From CAZOHN01 sp964579325 (GTDB lineage: Bacteria; Pseudomonadota; Alphaproteobacteria; Rhodobacterales; Rhodobacteraceae): a stretch of DNA of 7,431 nucleotides. Under the pieces are notes generated by a model. It was not told the DNA's origin, searched no databases, and saw only the letters and a program-made list of their open reading frames with translations. A program made the translations under genes and the position numbers. The stretch is taken from assembly GCA_964579325.1 (NCBI GenBank), contig CAZOHN010000181.1, positions 1-7,431 of the forward strand, given 5' to 3'. Shown one piece after another: positions 1 through 5,687 of the stretch (positions are counted from its first letter, which is position 1; each line of letters begins with the position of its first letter).

Positions 1-7
1 CGGGCAA

Positions 8-27
8 GCAGGGCGCCTGCGCCCTGC
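8..27. other. Short GC-rich hairpin near the left edge
   Basis: Positions 8-15 (GCAGGGCG) and 20-27 (CGCCCTGC) are perfect inverted repeats around a 4-nt loop. No T-tract follows on either strand, so I do not call a terminator. It could close a gene lying left of the window, or be chance in GC-rich DNA. The rest of 1-147 shows no gene that I can support. There is a TTGAAA at 90-95, but no credible -10 element follows it. Confidence 0.3.
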
Positions 28-134
28 GCCGTCCCGGGGGCGGGAGGGCATCGGGCGTCTTGCCGCGACCCTGCCCACGGCCTGGACACTTGAAAGTTTC
101 CCCCGCAGCCCCCTCCGGTGGTGGCGCAACCTGC

Positions 135-139
135 AGGAG
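135..139 (+). promoter_or_regulatory. Shine-Dalgarno site of the hydrolase gene
   Basis: AGGAG lies 8 nt before the ATG at 148. It decides the start: the in-frame GTG at 118 would add ten residues ahead of the signal peptide and has no comparable site upstream. Confidence 0.7.
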
Positions 140-147
140 TTTCTCCC

Positions 148-1011
148 ATGCGCATGCTCTCCTTCGCCATCGCCTTCGCCGCGGCGACACCCGCCCTCGC
201 GCAATCCGAACAGACGGTGACGATCGACACCGCCCTCGGCCCGGTCATCGGCACGCTCGAACGCCCCGCGGGCGGCCCCGCCCCCGTGGTCCTGCTGTTC
301 CACGGCTTCACCGGCAGCCGGGACGAGCTTGCCGTCGCCACAACCGACGAAGGGGTCTTCTCCCGCACCGCGCGCCTCCTGGCCGAGCAGGGTATTGCCT
401 CGCTGCGCATCGATTTCCGCGGTTCTGGCGACAGCCCCGGTGCCTTCGGCGACACCACCTTCGAGGGCCAGATCGCCGATGGCCTCGCGGCCCTCGCCTG
501 GGCCGAGGCCAACCCCGACCTCGACGGCTCTCGCCTCGGCCTCATCGGCTGGAGCCAGGGCGGCCTCGTCGCCTCCGCCGTCGCCGGCCGCTCGGGCAAG
601 CCTGACGCGGTGGCGCTCTGGGCCGCCGTCGCCGACCCCGAGGAGAGCTTCGGCGGCCTCCTCGGCGCCGACCTCCTCGACAAGGGCCTGTCCGCAGGCG
701 ACACGCCCCTCACCGTCGCGCTGCCCTGGGGGGTCGAGATCGAACTGAAACAGCCGTTCTTCGAAGGCGTCGCAACCCTCGACCCCACGGCCGAAATCGC
801 CGCCTACCCCGGCCCGCTCCTCGTCGCCCACGGGACGCTCGACACCGTGGTGCTGCCGCACGCCGCCGAAGCCTTCCTCGCCGCCCACGAGGGCGAGGAG
901 ACGTTCTGGGGCGCCGAGATGGACCACGTCTTCAACGTGTTCACCGGCCCCGAGACGCTCGACGGCATGGTCGCCGACACCATCGCCTGGATGAAGCCAT
1001 ACCTCGAGTGA
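148..1011 (+). CDS. Exported alpha/beta hydrolase
   Basis: A 287-residue serine hydrolase of the alpha/beta fold, probably an esterase or acylhydrolase acting outside the cytoplasm; the substrate cannot be told from sequence. Residues 1-18 form a Sec-type signal peptide: MRM, a hydrophobic LSFAIAFAAAT stretch, then PALA with likely cleavage before Gln19. The mature part shows the oxyanion-side FHGFTG at 51-56, an RGSGDS turn at about 91-96, the nucleophile elbow GWSQGG with Ser136, a likely acid Asp232 in GTLDTVV, and a likely catalytic His260 in MDHVFN. All three catalytic positions come in the canonical order, so the enzyme looks intact. The ATG at 148 is preferred because AGGAG sits 8 nt upstream and translation then begins directly with the signal peptide. 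The gene stands alone and converges on lysS. The family resembles dienelactone hydrolase or BAAT-like hydrolases, but I would not name a reaction. Confidence 0.9.
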   Translation: MRMLSFAIAFAAATPALAQSEQTVTIDTALGPVIGTLERPAGGPAPVVLLFHGFTGSRDELAVATTDEGVFSRTARLLAEQGIASLRIDFRGSGDSPGAFGDTTFEGQIADGLAALAWAEANPDLDGSRLGLIGWSQGGLVASAVAGRSGKPDAVALWAAVADPEESFGGLLGADLLDKGLSAGDTPLTVALPWGVEIELKQPFFEGVATLDPTAEIAAYPGPLLVAHGTLDTVVLPHAAEAFLAAHEGEETFWGAEMDHVFNVFTGPETLDGMVADTIAWMKPYLE

Positions 1012-1019
1012 CCCCGGCA

Positions 1020-1029
1020 GGACCGGTCC
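1020..1029. repeat. 10-bp perfect palindrome
   Basis: GGACCGGTCC is its own reverse complement and starts 9 nt after the hydrolase stop codon. It is the first of several inverted repeats packed into the 260-nt convergent spacer. Its role is unknown. Confidence 0.5.
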
Positions 1030-1051
1030 GGAGCCCCGCCCGGCCCGCGAC

Positions 1052-1098
1052 GGCACAGGGGCATACCGCCCCGGACTGCCCGGAGTGGCCCCTGTGCC
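1052..1098. repeat. 11-bp perfect inverted repeat, 25-nt loop
   Basis: Left arm 1052-1062 (GGCACAGGGGC) and right arm 1088-1098 (GCCCCTGTGCC) match perfectly around the loop 1063-1087. It begins 40 nt after the hydrolase stop, in the tail-to-tail gap between hydrolase and lysS. No T-run follows on either strand, so it is not a canonical intrinsic terminator. It could still protect 3' ends or pause polymerase from both directions. Confidence 0.6.
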
Positions 1099-1099
1099 C

Positions 1100-1111
1100 C
1101 ACCGCGCGGTG
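1100..1111. repeat. 12-bp perfect palindrome
   Basis: CACCGCGCGGTG is self-complementary and begins one base after the 11-bp inverted repeat ends. It could be an operator-like site, or simply a result of GC-rich composition. No neighbouring promoter supports an operator role. Confidence 0.45.
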
Positions 1112-1155
1112 CGGTCACGGTGTACAGGTTTCGTACGGCCCCGTGCACCGGGTGT

Positions 1156-1185
1156 GCCTGTCCTGCCGACCCTTGCCGGACAGGC
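1156..1185. repeat. 8-bp perfect inverted repeat, 14-nt loop
   Basis: GCCTGTCC at 1156-1163 pairs with GGACAGGC at 1178-1185. It is the second sizeable hairpin in the same convergent spacer and again has no T-tract. From here to the lysS stop (1186-1271) I see no gene, only short GC-rich repeats such as GGCGC/GCGCC at 1253-1257 and 1263-1267. Confidence 0.45.
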
Positions 1186-1271
1186 CCCGGGAGGCGCTCC
1201 GCAAACGGTCATCGCCGCAAATCTAGCGCCCGGCGTTCATCCGTCGTCTTCCGGCGCCCGCAGCGCCCTGG

Positions 1272-2849
1272 TCAGGCCAGCCCGCTCCCGAGCGCCCTTC
1301 CGATCAGCGCCTCGGTCTCGGCCACGCCGTAGAGCGCGATGAACCCGCCGAAGCGCGGGCCCTGACTGGCCCCGAGAAGCACCTCGTAGAGCGCCACGAA
1401 CCAGTCCTTCATCGGCTCGAACCCGTGGTCACGGCCGACCGCATAGACCTCGGCCTGCAACGCCTCGGCCTCGACCGGCCCACCCCAGGCGGCAAGCCGG
1501 GCCCGGAGGTCGGCCAGCGCCGCCCGTTCCACCTCGGTCGGCGCGCGGTAGGTCCGCGTCGGCCTCACGTGGTCCTGGAAGTACCGCACCGCGAAGCCGG
1601 CCGCGGCGTCGAGGTCGGGGTTCGCCGCGGGGCTCGCCTCGGGGGCATACTTGCGGATGAAGTTCCACAGCGTCGCCTTGTCCTCGGCGCCCGAGGCGCT
1701 GGCGAGGTTCAAGAGCATCGAGAAGCTCACCACCATGGTGCTGGCGGGCGGCGCGCCGCCGTGGATGTGCCAGACCGGGTTGGCCAGCCGCGCGTCCCAC
1801 TCCTGCCCGGGATAGGCCTGCAACTGCTGGTGATACTCGTCCACCGCCTTCGGGATCACGTCCCACCACAGCCGCTTGGCCGTCTTGGGCTTGAGATACA
1901 TGAAGTAGCCAAGGCTTTCGGTCGCGGCATAGGTCAGCCATTCGTCGATCGTCAGGCCGTTGCCCTTCGACTTGCTGATCTTCTGGCCCTGCTCGTCGAG
2001 GAACAACTCATAGGTGAAATGCTCGGGCTTCCGCCCGCCCAGCGCCTCGCAGATGCCGTCATAGATCGGCGTGTTGGTCGAGTGGTCCTTGCCGTACATC
2101 TCGAAATCGACGTCGAGTGCGGCCCATCGGGCGCCGAAGTCGGGCTTCCACTGCAGCTTCACCTGCCCGCCCGTCACCGGCAGGGTCCATTCCCGCCCGG
2201 CCTCGTCGTCGAAGGTGACGGTGTGGTTCACCTTGTCCACATGCCTGATCGGGACATAGAGCACCCGCCCCGTCTCGGGGTGGATCGGCAGGAAGCAGGA
2301 ATAGGTCTGCTGGCGTTCCTCCCGCAGCGACGGCAGCATGATCTCCATGATCTTTTCGTACCGCTCGCAGGCTAGCCGCAACGTGTCGTCGAACCGTCCG
2401 CTCTTGTAGAACTCCGTCGCCGAGATGAACTCGTACTGAAACCCGAACGTGTCGAGGAAACGCCGCAACATCGCGTTGTTGTGGTGGCCAAAGCTCTCGT
2501 ATTCGCCATAGGGGTCGGGGACCGAGGTCAACGGCTTCTGCATGTGCTGCCGCAGCATCTCCTGCTGCGGCATGTTCTCCGGCACCTTCCGCATCCCGTC
2601 CACATCGTCGGAAAAGCAGATCAACCGCGTCGGGATGTCGGAGATGATCTCGAACGCGCGCCGGACCATGGTCGTCCGCTGCACCTCGCCGAAGGTCCCG
2701 ATGTGCGGCAGCCCCGAGGGGCCATAGCCCGTCTCGAACAGCACATGGCCCTTCTTCGGCGGGGCCTTCTCGTAGCGTTTGAGCACGCGGCGGGCCTCTT
2801 CGAAGGGCCAGGCCTTCGACCGCATCGCGGCATCCCGCAGCTCCGACAT
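1272..2849 (-). CDS. lysS: Lysine--tRNA ligase, class I
   Basis: Cytoplasmic enzyme that activates lysine with ATP and attaches it to tRNA-Lys. It belongs to the class I (archaeal-type, also called LysK) family that alphaproteobacteria use instead of the class II enzyme. With the chosen start it has 525 residues, near full length for the family. The class I signatures are present: PHIGT at 48-52, equivalent to HIGH, and KISKS at 290-294, equivalent to KMSKS, inside a Rossmann-type catalytic core that ends in a helical anticodon-binding region. The start at 2849 gives MSELRDAAM, close to N-termini I recall for relatives, and GGGGA lies 8 nt upstream. ATG at 2858 (528 residues) and GTG at 2885 (537 residues) are in-frame alternatives; a candidate promoter would leave only about 6 nt before the GTG. 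The gene is divergent from the TerB gene. It appears intact and I see no sign of transfer. Confidence 0.95.
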   Translation of the reverse strand: MSELRDAAMRSKAWPFEEARRVLKRYEKAPPKKGHVLFETGYGPSGLPHIGTFGEVQRTTMVRRAFEIISDIPTRLICFSDDVDGMRKVPENMPQQEMLRQHMQKPLTSVPDPYGEYESFGHHNNAMLRRFLDTFGFQYEFISATEFYKSGRFDDTLRLACERYEKIMEIMLPSLREERQQTYSCFLPIHPETGRVLYVPIRHVDKVNHTVTFDDEAGREWTLPVTGGQVKLQWKPDFGARWAALDVDFEMYGKDHSTNTPIYDGICEALGGRKPEHFTYELFLDEQGQKISKSKGNGLTIDEWLTYAATESLGYFMYLKPKTAKRLWWDVIPKAVDEYHQQLQAYPGQEWDARLANPVWHIHGGAPPASTMVVSFSMLLNLASASGAEDKATLWNFIRKYAPEASPAANPDLDAAAGFAVRYFQDHVRPTRTYRAPTEVERAALADLRARLAAWGGPVEAEALQAEVYAVGRDHGFEPMKDWFVALYEVLLGASQGPRFGGFIALYGVAETEALIGRALGSGLA

Positions 2850-2897
2850 CTCGCTCATCCCCGCACGCGCGCGGCCCCGTGCCACACCAGACCCCGC

Positions 2898-2926
2898 TCC
2901 CTATTGCCGGCCCGCCCGCGCGTCAA
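2898..2926 (-). promoter_or_regulatory. Candidate sigma-70 promoter for lysS
   Basis: Read on the minus strand, TTGACG (2926-2921) is followed after 17 nt by TAGGGA (2903-2898). The -35 is close to TTGACA, while the -10 is weak. Initiation near 2891 would give a leader of roughly 40 nt to the ATG at 2849. It overlaps the candidate promoter of the divergent TerB gene almost completely. Confidence 0.45.
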
Positions 2927-2932
2927 TATTCT
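2904..2932 (+). promoter_or_regulatory. Candidate sigma-70 promoter for the TerB gene
   Basis: TTGCCG (2904-2909) and TATTCT (2927-2932) are separated by 17 nt; each matches four of six consensus bases. Initiation near 2939 would leave about 25 nt before the GTG at 2964. It shares its DNA with the opposing lysS promoter. Confidence 0.45.
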
Positions 2933-2963
2933 CGGGCCTCAACCGCGCGAAAGTCCCCTCCCC

Positions 2964-3386
2964 GTGTCAGACGTTTCCCCTTCCCTCACCGCCCAGGACG
3001 CGCTGGTCGCGATCATGATCGCGACCTCCGCCTCCGACGAGCGCATTCCCACCACCGAACTCGTCACGATCCAGCGGATCGTGAACCACCTGCCGATCTT
3101 CCGCGACTACGACCAGGACCGCTTCCGGCAGGTCAGCCAGACCGTGTTCGACCTCTTCGAGGAGGAGGACGGGCTCGACGCGCTGTTCGGCCTCATCCGC
3201 GACGCCCTGCCCGAAAAGCTCACCGAGACCGCCTATGCGCTCGCCTGCGACGTCGCCGCGGCGGATGGCAACCTCGGCGAGACCGAACTCAGGATGCTCG
3301 AGGAGATCCGCCACGAGCTTGACGTCGACCGGCTCCACGCCGCTGCCATCGAATGGGGCGCGCGGGCGCGGCACCTCACGCTCTGA
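2964..3386 (+). CDS. TerB-family (tellurite resistance-like) protein
   Basis: A 140-residue, mostly helical cytoplasmic protein with no signal peptide or membrane segment. It resembles the stand-alone TerB-family proteins common in Rhodobacterales. Two similar acidic segments suggest the internal pseudo-repeat of TerB: SASDERIPTTE at 22-32 and AAADGNLGETE at 98-108, each an Asp followed by a helix-start Glu, as in TerB's metal-binding acidic surface. An acidic patch FEEEDG lies at 65-70. The start is GTG, giving MSDVSPSL, which fits relatives as I remember them; no good Shine-Dalgarno site precedes it. There are no other ter genes nearby, so a role in tellurite resistance is not supported by context and the function is best left open. 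The gene is divergent from lysS and its stop lies 7 nt from the dacB stop on the other strand. Confidence 0.85.
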   Translation: MSDVSPSLTAQDALVAIMIATSASDERIPTTELVTIQRIVNHLPIFRDYDQDRFRQVSQTVFDLFEEEDGLDALFGLIRDALPEKLTETAYALACDVAAADGNLGETELRMLEEIRHELDVDRLHAAAIEWGARARHLTL

Positions 3387-3393
3387 GCGTGGT

Positions 3394-4911
3394 TCAAGCG
3401 CCGTAGGCGGAGACCCAGCGCTCGATCAGCTTCTGCTGAAGCGCGCGCGCGCGACGGGTCCAGGCCTGCGCCCCGTCGGGGTTCTCCATCTCCGACCGGC
3501 CCAGACGGGCGCGGCGGTCGAGGTCGGCGGCGAAGATCGCGAAGGACAGCACCCGGTTCGACGGTGCCTGAACGTAGCCCGCAAGCCCGCTGACGAAGTT
3601 CAACGTCCCGGTCTTGGCCTGCACCCGAGCCGGGTGGTCACGCAGGACGCGGCCATTGCCGTCGCGCATGTCGATCCGCCGCAGAAGCGGGCGCAGTGCC
3701 CCGTCCGGCCCCGACTGCACCAGCGCGCGCACCATGTCCTGCGCGCTGATCCGGCTCTCGGACCCGAGGCCCGAGTGGTCCACGAACCGCGCGCCCCGCA
3801 CACCGGCACGGCCCTCAAGCCAGCCTGTCATCCGCTGGCCCGAGCCCACGAGCGTTCCCGGCATCGCCCCCCGCGCCCCGGACGCGCTCAGACCGATCGC
3901 CTCGGCGGTGATATTGGTCGAGAAGCGCAGCATGTCGGTCAGGATGCCGCGCAGGTCACCCGACACATGCTCGGCCAGGACCGTGCCCCGCACCTCGCCG
4001 CGCACCGGCTGCCCCACCGCCAGCTCGATCCCGTTGGCCCGTGCGAACCAGGCGAAGACCTCGGCCGCATAAGCTCCCGGCCGCCGCACCGGCAACCAGC
4101 GGCTGCCGTTCTCGCGCAGCGCCGCCGAGGCCACCGACCACGCTTCCACCCCGTCGCGCTCCTCATAGGTGAAAAGCGGTCCCTGCCGGTCGGCGATCCG
4201 CATCCGGGCACCCTGCACGGCGGGGCGGTGCGTATCCGACCGCGCATCCATGCCCACGCGCCACCCGCCCTGCCCGCGAACCCATTCGAAATGCACGCGG
4301 TTGTAATTGAGGTTCAGCCCCGAAATCGCCGGGCTGTAGCCCACATGGTCGGGCTGGGCGGGGTCTATCGTGCGGATATAGGGCAGCGCACCGTCGAACA
4401 CCCTGAGCCGCCCGCGCACCTCGCGCACCCCCGCCGCCTTCAGCGCCTGCGCGAGCTTGCCGAGGTCGTCGGTCTGAAGCGTCGGATCGCCCGAGCCCAC
4501 CAGGATCAGGTCGCCATCGAGCCGCCCGTTGGTCAGCGGCCCGCCCGCGATGAGCCGGGTGCGGAAGCGGTGCCCCGCCCCCAGAGCGTCCAGCGCATAC
4601 ATCGCCGTGATCGCCTTGGCCACGCTCGCCGGAGGCATCGCCGCCGCAGCCTCGCCGCCTTCGAAAGCCTGCCCCGACCGGGCATCGGCCACCGAAAACG
4701 CGACCTTCCCGCCGAGGTTCGCCTCGCGGATCAGCGCCTCCGCAGCGGCGGCGGACGATGCACGGGGGGCAGCGGCCACGGCGGCCGTCGCACTGCGTGG
4801 CGGCGGGCGGATCGACCGGTCGGGCGCATTGGCCGCAGCCGGCCCCGCCACTCCCATCGCCAACGTCCCCAGCAGGAATGACCGCCGGTCGAAATCCGTT
4901 TCCCTTCCCAT
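3394..4911 (-). CDS. dacB: D-alanyl-D-alanine carboxypeptidase/endopeptidase, PBP4 type
   Basis: A 505-residue periplasmic low-molecular-weight penicillin-binding protein (peptidase family S13). It removes the terminal D-Ala from peptidoglycan pentapeptides and can cut D-Ala-meso-DAP cross-links. All three active-site motifs are present: SVAK at 96-99 (nucleophile Ser96, base Lys99), STN at 331-333 and KTG at 433-435. The long stretch between the first two fits the inserted domains of the PBP4 class. The N-terminus DRRSFLL at 8-14, then a hydrophobic segment and ANA at 27-29, looks like a Tat signal peptide. A Pro/Ala-rich linker follows at about 30-60. ATG at 4911 is chosen because it places the twin arginine near the N-terminus; the reading frame stays open to 5028, but the extra residues look non-coding. 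The Shine-Dalgarno site is weak. dacB lies 70 nt after nadD on the same strand and may be cotranscribed with it. Confidence 0.93.
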   Translation of the reverse strand: MGRETDFDRRSFLLGTLAMGVAGPAAANAPDRSIRPPPRSATAAVAAAPRASSAAAAEALIREANLGGKVAFSVADARSGQAFEGGEAAAAMPPASVAKAITAMYALDALGAGHRFRTRLIAGGPLTNGRLDGDLILVGSGDPTLQTDDLGKLAQALKAAGVREVRGRLRVFDGALPYIRTIDPAQPDHVGYSPAISGLNLNYNRVHFEWVRGQGGWRVGMDARSDTHRPAVQGARMRIADRQGPLFTYEERDGVEAWSVASAALRENGSRWLPVRRPGAYAAEVFAWFARANGIELAVGQPVRGEVRGTVLAEHVSGDLRGILTDMLRFSTNITAEAIGLSASGARGAMPGTLVGSGQRMTGWLEGRAGVRGARFVDHSGLGSESRISAQDMVRALVQSGPDGALRPLLRRIDMRDGNGRVLRDHPARVQAKTGTLNFVSGLAGYVQAPSNRVLSFAIFAADLDRRARLGRSEMENPDGAQAWTRRARALQQKLIERWVSAYGA

Positions 4912-4944
4912 GGCGCGGACTATTCCCGAAGCCGCCCTGCCAAG

Positions 4945-4968
4945 GCAAGCCTCTAAAGGCGGGCTTGC
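4945..4968 (-). other. Hairpin between nadD and dacB
   Basis: GCAAGCC (4945-4951) and GGCTTGC (4962-4968) can form a 7-bp stem with a 10-nt loop, 13 nt after the nadD stop in the direction of transcription. No T-tract follows, so I do not call a terminator. It could be an attenuating or processing structure between two same-strand genes, or chance. A near-repeat of AAAGGYGGGC (4955-4964 and 4970-4979) overlaps it. Confidence 0.3.
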
Positions 4969-4981
4969 GAAAGGTGGGCCT

Positions 4982-5587
4982 CTAGCGCGGCCATTTCCCC
5001 CGCGCCCGCAAGTCCGACGAAGAGACACCTGTCATCGGCACGTTGACGAAACACCAGGCCGGCGGACTTGCGCGGCCGAGACGGTGCGACGCCTCCGCCG
5101 GCAGCCGCGCCCACGCGAACCGCTCGGCCGCTTTCGCCCCTTGCGCCGACAGCCGGCTACCCGGCCGCGCGATCACGCCCACGGGCACCGAGGCCATGAT
5201 CTCCTGCCAGCGGTCCCAGCGATGGAACTGCGCGAGGTTGTCGGCCCCCATAAGCCAGACGAACCGCACGCCCGGGTAAAGCCGCCGCAGCCCTGCCAGC
5301 GTCTCCGCGGTATAGCGCGTCCCGGTCCGCGCCTCGATGTCGGTGACCTCCACGCTGGGGTGCCGCATCATCGCCCGCGCCACCGCAAGCCGCCGCGCCA
5401 TCGGCGCCGGTCCCTGCGCCTTGAGCGGATTGCCGGGCGTCACCAGCCACCACACCCTGTCAAGCCCGAACCGCTTCAAAGCCTCGCGCGTGACATGGAC
5501 ATGCCCTTCGTGGGGAGGATCGAACGATCCGCCCAGCAGGCCGACGACCTGCCCGGCCACCGCCCTCGGCAACCCCGCCCGCTCCAC
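4982..5587 (-). CDS. nadD: Nicotinate-nucleotide adenylyltransferase
   Basis: Cytoplasmic enzyme of NAD biosynthesis that joins nicotinate mononucleotide and ATP to give deamido-NAD. With the chosen start it has 201 residues, usual for the family. The nucleotidyltransferase signature GGSFDPPHEGH is at 19-29, with His26 and His29 forming the HxGH motif. It is followed by TPGNPLK at 50-56, MGADN at 113-117, FHRW at 121-124, and SSSDLR at 189-194, the counterpart of the ISSTxIR ATP-binding motif. All key elements are present. GTG at 5587 is chosen because GGGGAGG lies 8 nt upstream and the protein then enters the fold after about 14 residues; ATG at 5659 (225 residues) has no Shine-Dalgarno site and adds a Gly/Arg-rich stretch. 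It lies between the Hint gene and dacB on the same strand, possibly in one transcript. Confidence 0.95.
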   Translation of the reverse strand: MERAGLPRAVAGQVVGLLGGSFDPPHEGHVHVTREALKRFGLDRVWWLVTPGNPLKAQGPAPMARRLAVARAMMRHPSVEVTDIEARTGTRYTAETLAGLRRLYPGVRFVWLMGADNLAQFHRWDRWQEIMASVPVGVIARPGSRLSAQGAKAAERFAWARLPAEASHRLGRASPPAWCFVNVPMTGVSSSDLRARGKWPR

Positions 5588-5595
5588 GCCCGCCG

Positions 5596-5602
5596 CCTCC
5601 CC
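5596..5602 (-). promoter_or_regulatory. Shine-Dalgarno site of nadD
   Basis: On the minus strand GGGGAGG lies 8 nt before the GTG at 5587. It decides the start in favour of the 201-residue protein. Part of it can pair with an upstream segment at 5663-5675, described in the findings. Confidence 0.65.
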
Positions 5603-5687
5603 ACCTTCACCGGATCGACCCGGACCCTGCCCGCGCCCGCGTCCCTTTGTCCAGCGCATTCAGGAGGATCGGCGGACCCCTTGTTCC

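Noticed and set aside
60..605. A 181-residue Arg/Pro-rich frame overlapping the hydrolase in another frame
   Set aside because: The hydrolase frame has a signal peptide, a catalytic triad and a ribosome binding site. This frame has only repetitive Arg/Pro composition.
1052..1098. Intrinsic terminator for the hydrolase or lysS
   Set aside because: The stem is perfect, but the loop is 25 nt and no T-run follows on either strand, so only an inverted repeat is claimed.
1008..1226. A 72-residue Cys-containing reading frame whose GTG overlaps the hydrolase stop (GTGA), as if translationally coupled
   Set aside because: It runs through the inverted repeats of the spacer, has an irregular Pro/Arg/Cys-rich composition, lacks its own Shine-Dalgarno site and resembles no family I know. 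The overlap alone is weak evidence.
2964..3386. Tellurite or stress-resistance operon suggested by the TerB-like gene
   Set aside because: No terC, terD, terZ or other ter gene is present nearby. Stand-alone TerB-family proteins are common, and the neighbours are housekeeping genes.
3235..4881. A 548-residue plus-strand frame opposite dacB, and similar long frames opposite lysS (1425-2375), nadD (4529-5812) and the Hint gene (5337-6587)
   Set aside because: They are Arg/Pro/His/Ala-rich translations antisense to clearly recognised genes. Long open antisense frames are expected in such GC-rich DNA, and none shows a motif or a convincing start.
5588..5659. A 24-residue N-terminal extension of NadD from the ATG at 5659
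   Set aside because: It is Gly/Arg-rich, has no Shine-Dalgarno site and is not part of the nucleotidyltransferase fold. The GTG at 5587 has a strong site at 8 nt.
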